Assembly (NCBI GenBank): GCA_963836775.1
Contig: CAWIKR010000003.1
Location: 3,658,001-3,722,000, forward strand
Source: DASQPR01 sp963836775
Lineage (GTDB): Bacteria > Actinomycetota > Actinomycetes > Mycobacteriales > Micromonosporaceae
Reading direction: 5' to 3'
Length of the DNA: 64,000 nt
Shown here: in pieces, positions 29,501 through 38,829 of the stretch
How positions within the stretch are numbered: the stretch's first letter is position 1
Layout of the letters: each line of letters opens with the position of its first letter
Position numbers and translations under genes: made by a program
Notes under the pieces: generated by a model
What the model saw: the letters and a program-made list of their open reading frames with translations, nothing else
Told to the model about the DNA's origin: nothing
Database searches by the model: none

Positions 29501-29516
29501 ATTCCATTCAATGAAA
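29501..29516 (+). promoter_or_regulatory. Putative operator half-site upstream of GH43 gene
   Basis: ATTCCATTCAATGAAA, about 150 bases upstream of the GH43 ATG, matches ATTCCACTGAGTGAAA of the transporter site at 13 of 16 bases. It is preceded by GGCAATCG, like the CGCAAT of the other sites. Confidence 0.4.
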
Positions 29517-29663
29517 AGCGCGGATGCACCGACATCCTGCGCTGCGCCGGCGATAGAGCCGCCACACCTCTACCACTTCGCGCTGACCCGGCGTCTTCAT
29601 CCGCCTGGGTCGCAAGGGCGCGTCCTCGCCACGTCCCCCACCATCCCCAACCGAAGGAAGCCC

Positions 29664-31697
29664 ATGGACACCAGTGGAAAGGAAGTCTGCCGCCGCCGCC
29701 GCGCGGTCAGACGCACATGCCTCTTGCTCGCCGCCGCCACCGCCTTGCTCGGCATGGCCGTCGGCGTGTTCACCGCCGGAAGTGCATCGGCGGCCACGGC
29801 TGTAACTATCCGGCCCGGCGCAGGGCTCAACGACGACAGTGGCAACCCACTGCAGGCGCACGGCAGCGACGTCATTCAGGTAGGCAGCACCTGGTACTGG
29901 TACGGCTCCGCGCCCCGCGACACCAACAACACGCTGCCGTTCGCCGCGTTCGGCGGCATCAATGTGTACTCGTCCACCAACCTCGCCTCGTGGCACTACC
30001 AGGGCATGGTAGTTTCGCCCACGGCCAGCGGGACGTTGTCGAACAAACTGGTCGCATACAACCCGAGGGTGCTGTACAACTCCAGCACCGCGAAGTACGT
30101 CATGATTCTCAGCGAATGTTGCGGCGACGGCAGCAACGGCCAGCTCGAAACCGGCCACCTGGTGTACATGACGTCCACCACACCCGTCGGACCATTCACC
30201 TTCGTCCGCGACGAGTGGCCGGCCAACATCAGCGTCTACGACATGGGTACCTTCCAGGACAGCGACGGTACCGGCTACGTCCTGTACTCCGATGGCAACC
30301 AGGCCATCACGATCGACCGGCTCAGCAGTGACTACCTCTCGGTCGCGCAGCAGGTCGCGCACTTCTCCAGCGGCCAGTGCGAGGAAGCGCCCGCCGTGGT
30401 GAAGAACAACGGCCGCTACTTCCTGACCAACTCCTACTGCACGGGTTGGTCGCCCAACCAGAACCACTACCGCTCGTCAACCAGCATGGCCGGCCCTTGG
30501 AACACCCAGCCCGACGGAAACCTGGGCGACAGCACCACCTACAACACCCAGGCGTTCGACATCCTGCCGGTGCAGGGCACATCAAGCACGACCTATGTGT
30601 GGATCGGCGACCGTTGGGACTGCCCGCAGTCCAAGTGCGACCTGAGCACGTCCACCTATGCCTGGTTGCCCCTGGTCATCAGCGGGTCAACGATGACGCT
30701 CAACTGGTACAACACCTGGTACCTGGACACCGCCGCGGGAACCTGGTCACCTGACGCCGGGGCCAGCGTGCTCGCCACCCAGATTCCCGCCACGCGGAAC
30801 ATCACCGACGGGCGCTCCTACGAGATGGGCATGAAGTTCCAGACATCGTCCGGCGGGCAGATCACCGCGGTGCGGTACTACCGCGCGGCCAGCGAGACCG
30901 GCGCCCACACCGGTCACCTTTGGTCGAGCACCGGCACCCTGCTCGCCACCGTGAACTTCACCAACGAGTCGCATTTCGGCTGGCAGCAGGCCAACCTGGC
31001 ACAGCCCGTGACCGTACAGGCCAATACGGTCTACGTTGTGTCAATCGGCATCAACGCCTACTACAACGCCACCAACAACGCGTTCGGCAGCCCACTGGTC
31101 AACGGTCCACTCGCCTCGGTAGCCGACGGGGCCAACGGCGTGTTCGGAAACATCGGCAGCTTCCCGACCAGCAGCTTCCAGAACAGCAACTACTTCACCG
31201 ACGTCAGCCTCACGCCGACCGGTACGGGTAGCGGCACCATCTTCACCACACAGAGCCCGGGCGCGTTCCTTAGCGATCCCCACCCGTACGAGCTCGGCAC
31301 CAAGTTCTACTCGACCACGAACGGCTCGCTCACCAAGGTGCGGATCTACACCAACGCCACCGAAGGCGGTGCCCACACCGTGCGAATCTGGAACGCATCC
31401 ACCGGCACGGTCGTCGCCGGACCGTACACATGGAACATCACCGCGGGCACCCAAGGATGGCATGAATTCAGCCTCCCGACCGGATATGCCGTCACCGCCA
31501 ACACCGACTACATCGTGTCGGTGTCAACCAGTTCCGACAACTGGTACCCCTACACCGCCCATGGCTTCGACAGCCCGATCAATAACGGCAACCTCCGCAC
31601 GTACACCGGAAGCGGCGTCTTCTCTAACACGCTGGGAACGATGCCCACGACGAGTTTCAACAACACGAACTACTTCAGAGACGTCGTCGTCAACTAG
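29664..31697 (+). CDS. Secreted GH43-family glycosidase with two DUF4082 domains
   Basis: 677-residue secreted enzyme. The signal peptide (RRRRAVRRTCLLLAAATALLG...GSASA) is followed by a five-bladed GH43 domain (about residues 45-370). Motifs are QAHGSDVIQVGSTWYWYG, INVYSSTNLASWHYQG, DMGTFQDSDGTGYVLYSDG, CEEAPAVVKNNGRYFLTNSYCTGW and IGDRWDCPQ. Two DUF4082 repeats follow (about 375-525 and 535-677), each with a YEMGMKF/YELGTKF start and an SFxNxNYF end; these are probably carbohydrate- or surface-binding. It resembles exo-beta-1,3-galactanase-like subfamilies, where the usual N-terminal catalytic Asp is absent. ATG 29664 follows GAAGGAAG. Confidence 0.9.
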   Translation: MDTSGKEVCRRRRAVRRTCLLLAAATALLGMAVGVFTAGSASAATAVTIRPGAGLNDDSGNPLQAHGSDVIQVGSTWYWYGSAPRDTNNTLPFAAFGGINVYSSTNLASWHYQGMVVSPTASGTLSNKLVAYNPRVLYNSSTAKYVMILSECCGDGSNGQLETGHLVYMTSTTPVGPFTFVRDEWPANISVYDMGTFQDSDGTGYVLYSDGNQAITIDRLSSDYLSVAQQVAHFSSGQCEEAPAVVKNNGRYFLTNSYCTGWSPNQNHYRSSTSMAGPWNTQPDGNLGDSTTYNTQAFDILPVQGTSSTTYVWIGDRWDCPQSKCDLSTSTYAWLPLVISGSTMTLNWYNTWYLDTAAGTWSPDAGASVLATQIPATRNITDGRSYEMGMKFQTSSGGQITAVRYYRAASETGAHTGHLWSSTGTLLATVNFTNESHFGWQQANLAQPVTVQANTVYVVSIGINAYYNATNNAFGSPLVNGPLASVADGANGVFGNIGSFPTSSFQNSNYFTDVSLTPTGTGSGTIFTTQSPGAFLSDPHPYELGTKFYSTTNGSLTKVRIYTNATEGGAHTVRIWNASTGTVVAGPYTWNITAGTQGWHEFSLPTGYAVTANTDYIVSVSTSSDNWYPYTAHGFDSPINNGNLRTYTGSGVFSNTLGTMPTTSFNNTNYFRDVVVN

Positions 31698-31733
31698 GTC
31701 AACAACCGGCCGGCGACCACCTCGCCCCACGCA

Positions 31734-31768
31734 GTCCGGTACGGCGGCCACGCCTCGCCGTACCGGAC
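31734..31768 (+). terminator. Hairpin terminator after GH43
   Basis: GTCCGGTACGGCG and CGCCGTACCGGAC form a perfect 13-bp stem with a nine-base loop, 37 bases after the GH43 stop. No T-tract follows. From here to 32049 I see no convincing gene. Confidence 0.6.
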
Positions 31769-32049
31769 ACGAGGGGTAAGGCGCCGCCACTTAGCGAGTA
31801 GCACAGTTTTACCTGACAGTCCGGGTGCCAGGCCCGACAGGGTCACGGGTCGCAAGACCTTCGCGATCTGACTCTCATTGAGCAAGCCGATGTGAAGCCC
31901 GGCGGAGCGGCCCTTGTGCCCGCCGGACAGCGCCTCGGCCGCGACACTCGTCGCTGCGGTCCGTGAGCGGCGGCCCGGTGGCGGTCTCCGCGGTCGAGCA
32001 GGCGCATGACCGGCTGGAATTCACAAGCAGGAACACACCGTGCTGCCCA

Positions 32050-32378
32050 GACCACGGTCGGCTACAAATCTGACCACACTTGGATTCGGGAAGCGCTCAA
32101 AAATCTGCTCCCAATCTGCTCCCACCCGTAAGCAGCGGCTGACCTGCGGATCCTTTCACCGCCTCGATCAACACAGTCGTGACTTGTCTATATTCAGCGC
32201 AGTTGATGGACGTTCAGCGCAGTTGAGTGCACTTGTGTCAGCGACCGTCCACCCACTCCCCCAACCGGGCGCAAGACCAACACGCGCAGGTCACCAGGGT
32301 GCGGTTGCCCGCGGTTGGGAGCAGTTCAGCGCCGTTAAGCGCAGTTCAGAGCGGCCAGCTGCTCCCAATCTGCTCCCC
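32050..32378 (+). repeat. Structured ~329-bp interspersed repeat, copy 2
   Basis: Same architecture and orientation as copies 1 and 3. The left tandem CTGCTCCCA pair is at 32105-32124, the inverted TGGGAGCAG at 32316-32324 and the right CTGCTCCC pair at 32359-32377. The distance between left and right pairs is 254 bases, identical to copy 1. It carries a direct repeat CAGCGCAGTTGA in the middle. It directly precedes an IS256 remnant. Confidence 0.85.
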
Positions 32379-32529
32379 ACCACGACGTCCGCGCATGAAC
32401 GCCATGCCAGAGCCGTCGCCACGAAATTCGATGGTGCTCGACCTACACCGCGAGATAGGCCAGGACGAGCGTGGACCTACGCGCGACTGGGGAAAAACTG
32501 AATCACAGGCGAATGTCGTTCGCGTCGGG

Positions 32530-33160
32530 GCCGAGGACGCGACATCCTCGACCCTTACGACCCCGCGCGAAGTCTGCGGGGTAGTCCGCTCGCTCGACCT
32601 GGAGGACACCGCTACCCGCCACACCTCGCCGGCCAGCACCGCGCCCACTAGGCGGATAATCGCGGCCCGGTTGGGGAAGATCCCGACGACGTCGGTGCGG
32701 CGGCGGATCTCCTTGTTGAGCCGCTCTTGCGGGTTGTTCGACCAGATCTGACGCCAGATCTCGTGCGGGAAGCCGGTGAAGGCCAGCAGATCCTCACGAG
32801 CGTCGTCGAGGTGCGCACCGGCGTCGGGGTACTTGGCGGCGATCGCATCGACGACCCGGTCGAACTGGTCGCGCACGGATTCGGTGTCGGGTTGGTCGAA
32901 GACGGTGCGGACCATGGTGGCCACCCAGGGCTGCGCCGATTTGGGCACCTTGGTCAGCAGGTTGCGCAGGTACTGGGTGCGGCAGCGTTGCCAGCACGCG
33001 CCGGGCAGCGCGGCGCCGATCGCGTCGACCAGGCCGCGGTGGGCATCGGAGATGACCAGCTGCACCCCGGAAAGGCCTGCGACTTGGACAGCGACGCGAC
33101 GCCGAGCTGCTCGACGAGCTTCGTCCGGCCAGTGCTTCGGTCATTCCTCGTCCGGCCGGG
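32530..33160 (-). pseudogene. IS256-family transposase remnant with internal deletion
   Basis: The C-terminal half is recognisable: VQLVISDAHRGLVDAIGAALPGACWQRCRTQYLRNLL, FTGFPHEIWRQIWSNNPQERLNKEIRRRTDVVGIFPNRAAIIRLVGAVLA. Just upstream, in a different frame, KLVEQLGVASLSKSQ belongs to the middle of the protein. The sequence therefore jumps over about 70 residues that normally lie between these blocks, and the first part of the gene is missing. Not functional. Confidence 0.8.
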
Positions 33161-33232
33161 CCGGCGGGATGGTCCAGCGCATGACTGCGCGGTCGGGCAG
33201 CCCGCTACCTCGATCGAGCCGGCGCCTAGCGG

Positions 33233-33604
33233 ATGTGCCCGTCCCGCCCGGTGCGCCAGATCGTAGTGGCTGTGCACGCCGACCGTGGCCGTGTATCTGT
33301 AGTAACCATGGGCGACTGCCCAACGTCGTCAACGGTTTCGAGCAGGCCGCGGGTGACGGCGCCGGGCGAGGTCATTGGCTACTCCAGGTTCAGTGCGTTG
33401 GTCGCCAATCCTCACGCATCGCGACCCATCACGGCTGTAGTGGGCACTGACGGGAAGCGATGCTATGACGAAGCTGATCGCCGTGTGAGCTGGGGCATCG
33501 CCGATCTGGACCAGCTTCAGCAGGTGGTTCGCCGTACGGTCGAGTGGGTGAACGACCGCTACCGGCGCCTGCCGATGATCGTGCCGAGCGTGGTCGAGGT
33601 CTGA
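33233..33604 (+). CDS. Small hypothetical ORF, doubtful
   Basis: The frame ends VSWGIADLDQLQQVVRRTVEWVNDRYRRLPMIVPSVVEV, a plausible helical segment, and stops 12 bases before a strong hairpin. The N-terminal half has low-complexity composition and I recognise no family. It may be a fragment. Confidence 0.25.
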   Translation: MCPSRPVRQIVVAVHADRGRVSVVTMGDCPTSSTVSSRPRVTAPGEVIGYSRFSALVANPHASRPITAVVGTDGKRCYDEADRRVSWGIADLDQLQQVVRRTVEWVNDRYRRLPMIVPSVVEV

Positions 33605-33616
33605 CGCCGGGCAACA

Positions 33617-33651
33617 TGTGTTAGACGGCACCTGCGGTGCCGTCTAACACA
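33617..33651. terminator. Perfect 16-bp stem, bidirectional terminator candidate
   Basis: TGTGTTAGACGGCACC-TGC-GGTGCCGTCTAACACA is a perfect inverted repeat with a three-base loop. It lies between the end of a plus-strand frame and the 3' end of the minus-strand gene at 33699, so it can serve both directions. No clear T-tract is present. Confidence 0.6.
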
Positions 33652-33698
33652 CCGGTGCCGGCCGGTGGCTCGTTTCTGCCGGCCGGTCCGATTGCGCG

Positions 33699-34700
33699 TC
33701 AGGGAACCCGCTGCACCGCCCAAGGCCCGGTGGCATAGCGCGGCGTGACAACCACGGTCAGCGGAGTGCCTTCGGCCAGTGTCGGCCCGAGTGTCTCGTC
33801 GCGAGACTCCACCTGGCTGTGCATCGGCCGGGCGTCGTAGTCGTACACATCGAAGACCCCGGACCGGACTCCGTTGATCGTGACGACGAACTCGCCTGGC
33901 GTGGTGGATGCCAGCCCCAGCGACAGGCACGTGATGATGGCGGCGATGCCGCAGGAGTGCCACGTCGTGGAGAACGTGATCGGCTGGTCCGGGTGCCCCG
34001 GATCGGATTGGAAGATCGTGCTTCCCTGGTCGCTGAGTTTCAAGGTGGCCAGGTGGGCGGGGCGCCTCGGTAGGGGCACCTCGGAGAACGGCACCGGCTG
34101 GTAAATCGCGGCCGAGAACGGCACGGCAGCCAGGTCGCCGGCCGGTCCATGGAAGCCAACCCCGTCGGCTCGAGAGAGCCGAATGGTCACCGTGAAGGCG
34201 CGGCCGGTGCCGACGCCGGAGATACCGAGGAAGGACAGATTGTTGGCCGATGGTCCGGCCGTGGCGGAGTCGCGGTGACAATCGAAGCCGAGATACGGCG
34301 CGCCATTGATCGCGAGATCGGCAGACACATAGTTCAGTGGATCCACTGTCGGACAGCGTACGGAAGCCAGAAGCCAGCCGATCTTGTTCGTTACTCTCAT
34401 GGTGACCACGCCGGACTTGGTGGAGTCCGCGGTCGCGGCGACCCGATAGCCGGGTGCGTACTCAGGAAAGCCGTCCACGGTGCGGTTAGTGAAGTCGGTG
34501 GACGCCCGATGCCACGGCGTTACGCCGGCTGTCAGCAAGCCCGTGATCACGGCCATGACCGCGACCACTGTGACCACGATCCGCAGACGCGCCGCCGACA
34601 CCGCCCGGTGCACGCGTGTGACAGTCTCGTCCACCGTCGGCAGCGGCGGCTCGTCGATCGGACGCGACCGCAGGAACGTCCCGAGTTCCTCGACGTTCAT
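33699..34700 (-). CDS. Single-pass membrane protein, putative anti-sigma partner
   Basis: 333 residues: a cytoplasmic N-terminus of about 40 residues (MNVEELGTFLRSRPIDEPPLP...), one TM helix (RIVVTVVAVMAVITGLLTAGV) and a large extracytoplasmic beta-rich domain. Its start overlaps the sigma-factor stop by four bases (ATGA), the usual arrangement for an anti-sigma or sensory partner of SigE-type factors. No zinc-binding anti-sigma motif (HxxxCxxC) is visible, so the regulator role is inferred from context only. Confidence 0.8.
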   Translation of the reverse strand: MNVEELGTFLRSRPIDEPPLPTVDETVTRVHRAVSAARLRIVVTVVAVMAVITGLLTAGVTPWHRASTDFTNRTVDGFPEYAPGYRVAATADSTKSGVVTMRVTNKIGWLLASVRCPTVDPLNYVSADLAINGAPYLGFDCHRDSATAGPSANNLSFLGISGVGTGRAFTVTIRLSRADGVGFHGPAGDLAAVPFSAAIYQPVPFSEVPLPRRPAHLATLKLSDQGSTIFQSDPGHPDQPITFSTTWHSCGIAAIITCLSLGLASTTPGEFVVTINGVRSGVFDVYDYDARPMHSQVESRDETLGPTLAEGTPLTVVVTPRYATGPWAVQRVP

Positions 34701-35197
34701 CGGCGCACTCCTTCCGCGCGCAGTGACGGATCCAGACGCAAGGTGGCGATCGCCCGGCTACTCTGCGACTTCACCGTGCCGGCCGAGCAGCCGAGCAGGT
34801 CGGCGATCTGGGCCTCGCTCATGTCTTCGTAGTAGCGCAGGATGATCACCGCGCGCTGCCGCCGGGGGAGCCGTGCGATGGCCCGCCAGACCTCATCGCG
34901 ATCGTCACTGCGGGCGACCTGGTCGACCCGGTTGCTCTGGTCCGGCACCGCCTCGGTGGGCTGCTCGCCCCGCCAGCGCCGTCGCCACCACGATGTGAAC
35001 AGGTGGAACATCACCTTGCGGACGTATGGGTACGGTTCCAACTCGTCCACTCTGGGCCAGGTCCGCCACGCCTGAGCGAGGGTCGCCTGCACCAGATCCT
35101 CGGCGAGAGCCCAGTCGTGCGTCAGGTGGAACGCGGACCGGCGCAGCTCGGCATAGCGGAGCCGGACCATGTCCTCAAAGCCGGCCGGAGTGCCCAC
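34697..35197 (-). CDS. ECF RNA polymerase sigma factor, SigE family
   Basis: 166 residues. Region 2: FEDMVRLRYAELRRSAFHLTHDWALAEDLVQATLAQAWRTW. Region 4: ARLPRRQRAVIILRYYEDMSEAQIADLLGCSAGTVKSQSSRAIATLR. This is the SigE70-like group common in actinomycetes. It is translationally coupled to the membrane protein downstream and is likely controlled by it. Between 35198 and 36049 I find no convincing gene. Confidence 0.92.
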   Translation of the reverse strand: MGTPAGFEDMVRLRYAELRRSAFHLTHDWALAEDLVQATLAQAWRTWPRVDELEPYPYVRKVMFHLFTSWWRRRWRGEQPTEAVPDQSNRVDQVARSDDRDEVWRAIARLPRRQRAVIILRYYEDMSEAQIADLLGCSAGTVKSQSSRAIATLRLDPSLRAEGVRR

Positions 35198-36049
35198 ATG
35201 CCGCTCCTCGCGTCCCGCGGAGTGTCCTCATGCCAGATATAGGCGGAAGGTGGGCTCCAGGGTTGCACGGGCGACGAAGAATTTGTACCCGGGCACGTGT
35301 CGATCTCCGAGAACGCGATCACCTCTCCACCATGGACGACGACGACCACGCAGCGCCCGGGCCGCTCGGATGCGCGTACGCGGGCGGTGTCCACGATGGG
35401 TCGGGATTGACCGAGGAGTGCTGGGCGTCGGCGATCGCGCACGTAATGGCGGCATAGGAGTCGCCAACCCGGCGTGGTAGCGCGACTCGCGGCAAATCCG
35501 GTCGGTGCGTTCCTGGCTAGTTCGGTGACGGTGCGAGCGCTTAGCGGCCGATTGGGCGGCGGACAATGAAAGCATGGCGCGCCTCCACGACATTGTTGTT
35601 GACTGCCGGCACCCCGTCTCGGTCGCGCGACGACGAGGAAGCAGAGGTATAGACGACGGGCCGGGCTCGCCCGTTGCCGGCGTCCGACATCGGCTGTGGG
35701 CCGCCGAAGGCTCGGTCTCGAGCTTGTGCACCGAGTTCTTCCAGGTCGCAGTCAATCTTACGTGGTCGGCGAACGGCGCTCACTCATGGACTGGGGTCGT
35801 CCAACACGTCGATGGCCGACCGCTCTAAGTTGTCCAAGCAGTACTGCGCGATCCCCCGCTTGTAAGGCTCGATCGGCCTCATCGCGGGAGTTCGCTGAAG
35901 TCTGTGACCTGGGCTGTTCCTGTGAACCTCGCAGCTGGAGTCCCTGGCTGACCGTGGTTGTTGATGTCACGACTGATGTCAATCGATCTTGGTGTTGTCC
36001 GGTCAGGTATAACTGCCTTGACGCGACAGCGCTAGGAGCGGGCCAATCG

Positions 36050-36379
36050 ATGGAGTACTCGGAGTACGACGAGCTGATCCAGGAAACGGTCGGCAGCTCC
36101 ACGGCGATCCGGCTGTTTGCGTGGGGCGCGCGGGTCGTCGTACTCGGACTCGCCCTGTCCGGAATTTGCATTGCGCTGGCGTACTTCGGCATCTCCAGGG
36201 CTTTCGCCATCCCAGCGTTCATCACCGGGTTTTCCGCCGCCGGTGTCGGGTTCATCGTCGCTCTGATCGGCGCAATCGCGCTCATCAGCGATTTTCCGGA
36301 GCTTCGAGCTGCTCCAGACCGCGCGGTCGGATTCCTACTCGATCGAGTCTTCGGCCGGCGTGCCCGTCCCAGCCGTTGA
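36050..36379 (+). CDS. Small two-TM membrane protein, unknown
   Basis: The 109-residue frame MEYSEYDELIQETVGSSTAIRLFAWGARVVVLG... has two hydrophobic helices (about 24-50 and 57-82) and a basic end (GRRARPSR). AGGAG lies 11 bases before the ATG. Family not recognised. The stretch 36380-36877 after it contains no gene I can support. Confidence 0.5.
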   Translation: MEYSEYDELIQETVGSSTAIRLFAWGARVVVLGLALSGICIALAYFGISRAFAIPAFITGFSAAGVGFIVALIGAIALISDFPELRAAPDRAVGFLLDRVFGRRARPSR

Positions 36380-36877
36380 TGAAAGCCGATCGAACGGGCC
36401 GCACCGTCTGCCGCGCAATGCGCGGCAGACGGCTCACGCGAGAGGAGACCAACGCGTTCCGCGTTCCGGCTTGATCCTGATCTGGCTCGTCTGCCGGATT
36501 GCGCGATGATCTTGCTCATGCGTGGTCGACTTGGCACGCGCCGCTGAAACGGTCGATTGAGGTACGAGCCCTCGACGAACGTCGGGGTCCCGCACCGATC
36601 AGTGATCGTCTTGGAGGAGTCCGCGCGCTATCAGGGCCGCGGTCGGCGTCGACGATCAGCGTGGTGACCAGGTCGGGGTGGCTGACCAACCCACCCACAA
36701 CGCTTCGAGTAGTAGCCGTTGGCCGCCATCGTCGAGACGGGCTTGGCTTAGTGCGCGGACGGGCCGGTGCGGTCGCCGTTGAATTGTCGCTGGTCGGCGA
36801 CCATCGGCGATGTCACGGCGCGATGTACGGCCTACTTGAACGGCAGACGACCCGACTCGCGCCCACCCACCGATCAA

Positions 36878-38044
36878 TCAACGCAACGGCGTGCTCGCTC
36901 CTCGGCGCGAGGGACCCGCACCAGCCGTTCGCGCCGCGACGGCTCCGGACCACACTGCGATAGCGATGGTGAACAATGCTCCAACGAAGATTGCGGCGGA
37001 CTCGCCAGGTGCCAGTTTGTTTAATTGAGCTCCGATCGTCACGGCACCGATCGGTACCCCGAGCTGCGCGGCAGCCAGCCCACCAAATTCCAGCGGTTGG
37101 CCGGTCGATCGCATGGCGACATGGGCGCCGACGGCGCCGAGGCCGAGTGCGGCGCCGACCCCGATAAACGCCGGGTGCTGTGCGAGTTCTCGGACGTCGA
37201 GCGTCGCGCCCAGCCAAACGAAAAACAGTGGGCCGAGAAAACCTTCGGTCAGAGCGAATAGCTGGCGTGCCAAGCGGCGGGGTTCGCCGGCTGCGGCAAC
37301 GGCCAGCCCAAAGCAGAATCCCGCCAGCAGGATCGAGACGTGTGTCGCTACCGCGAGCGCGGAGAGGCTGAACAGGATCACGAGGTTGATCCGCATTTCC
37401 AGTGCGAACTTGCGTTGCTCGGAGATCCGGTGAACCCTTCTGCGGTACCCCATGCGCTCCAGGCGCCTAAGGACAACGAAGAAACACGCCGATGCTGCGA
37501 TCACCGCAGCGGCGCCGAGAGCGGCGCGTCCAGCGTGGCCAGGATCGATGGCCAGTGGTAGCGCCACGACGCATGCGGCATCGGCGACGGCGACCTGCGG
37601 CAGCAGTTCCAGGAACTTGCCGCCGCTGAGTCCCAGCGAGTCGACGATCGGCAGCACCAACGCCGCCGACGACGAGGCCAGCAGAACCGCGTACAACGCG
37701 ACGTGGCCAGTTCCGAACACGATGGCGATCAGCCACGCCAACGGCACCGCGAGCACGCCGACCGCGGCAGCGCGCAGTACGCCAATCTGAAGCGCGCCGC
37801 GTAGCTGAGGATCACGGATCGGTACGTGCGTGCCGGCCACGAACATGACCAGCGAAAAGCCGATGCTCGCCAGGAACGCGAAGATCGGGTTGGCCGGGTG
37901 CAAGACGCCGAATCCGGTGCGGCCAAGCACCAACCCGGCGATCAGCTCGCCGAGTATTACGGGCAGGTGGAGTCCGCGCGGTAACGCGAGCACCGGTCCG
38001 AGCACGGCGACGGCCGAGACGAGCGCGAGCACCGCAAAACTCAC
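36878..38044 (-). CDS. CPA2-type cation/proton antiporter
   Basis: Integral membrane protein of about 388 residues with 10-12 TM segments. Family motifs are GELIAGLVLGRTGFG, GFSLVMFVAGTHV, LASSSAALVLPIV, FALTEGFLGPLFFVWLGATLD and FGGLAAAQLGVPIGAV. It probably exchanges Na+ or K+ for H+. The GTG at 38044 is preferred because GGAGG lies eight bases upstream; the GTG at 38053 directly abuts it. No regulatory NAD-binding (TrkA-N) domain follows. Confidence 0.87.
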   Translation of the reverse strand: MSFAVLALVSAVAVLGPVLALPRGLHLPVILGELIAGLVLGRTGFGVLHPANPIFAFLASIGFSLVMFVAGTHVPIRDPQLRGALQIGVLRAAAVGVLAVPLAWLIAIVFGTGHVALYAVLLASSSAALVLPIVDSLGLSGGKFLELLPQVAVADAACVVALPLAIDPGHAGRAALGAAAVIAASACFFVVLRRLERMGYRRRVHRISEQRKFALEMRINLVILFSLSALAVATHVSILLAGFCFGLAVAAAGEPRRLARQLFALTEGFLGPLFFVWLGATLDVRELAQHPAFIGVGAALGLGAVGAHVAMRSTGQPLEFGGLAAAQLGVPIGAVTIGAQLNKLAPGESAAIFVGALFTIAIAVWSGAVAARTAGAGPSRRGASTPLR

Positions 38045-38435
38045 TGACGACACCTCCGCCCAATGATGATCTTACCTCCGGACGAGGTCGTCACTGACAA
38101 AGCCCGGTCTACCCACGAATTTTCCGACTAGCACGCCCGGCTGCTCGATCAAGACCGCAGACAATCTGATAGCGCGGCTCTGTGGCGTTGAGTGACCATC
38201 ACGATCCCGGGCCACAAGGCTGCGTGCAAGATCGAAATCGCCAGCCGGCCGCATTCGAGCGACCTGCCAGATCGCCCGGGCGAATTCCGCGAAGCCGGCG
38301 GCGAAGCGAACAGGCGGTGGGGCCTCTGCTGCGTTACGCGATGGCTCAACGCGACAGTGCCGAGTCAGGACCTGAGCCACCAACGGCTGCGACCATCGTC
38401 CGCTCTCGATCTCAACCAACATATCGTGCTGCCTC

Positions 38436-38764
38436 GAACACGGTCGGCTACCGATTTGACCACACTTGGTTTCGGGAAGCGCTCAAAACCCTGCTCCCAA
38501 TCTGCTCCCACCCGTAAGCGGCGGCTGACCAGCGGGTCCTTTCACCAACCTCGATCAACAGAGTCACCACGCCTTCAAATTCAGCGCAGTTGATGCGCGT
38601 TCGAAGCAGTTGAGCACTCTTGTGTCAGCGACCGTCCACCCACTCCCCCAACCAGCCCAAACGTAACCAGCCGCAGGTCACGCGGGCGCCGCTGCCGGCG
38701 ATTGGGAGCAGTTGGCCGCCAATGAGCGCAGTTCGGAGCGGCGCGCTGCTCCCACTCTGCTCCC
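38436..38764 (+). repeat. Structured ~329-bp interspersed repeat, copy 3
   Basis: Same orientation and layout as the other two copies. The left tandem CTGCTCCCA pair is at 38491-38510, TGGGAGCAG at 38703-38711 and the right pair at 38746-38764. The hairpin's inner stem here is GCCGC/GCGGC, different in sequence from copy 1 but still paired. It ends 66 bases from the 3' end of the AbiEii-like gene. Confidence 0.85.
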
Positions 38765-38829
38765 ATCGCCTGCACCACCACCGTCTGCATCGCCACGCCG
38801 CGACCGGGCACAAAGGCCGGTGGATCGGT

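Noticed and set aside
35228..35755. Minus-strand frame upstream of the sigma factor
   Set aside because: Arg/Ser/Thr-rich low-complexity composition and no start signal; looks non-coding.
36499..36963. Overlapping small frames downstream of the two-TM protein
   Set aside because: No family resemblance and no ribosome site; treated as intergenic.
38072..38422. 116-residue minus-strand frame before repeat copy 3
   Set aside because: No domain, no start signal, and a competing frame on the other strand; probably non-coding.
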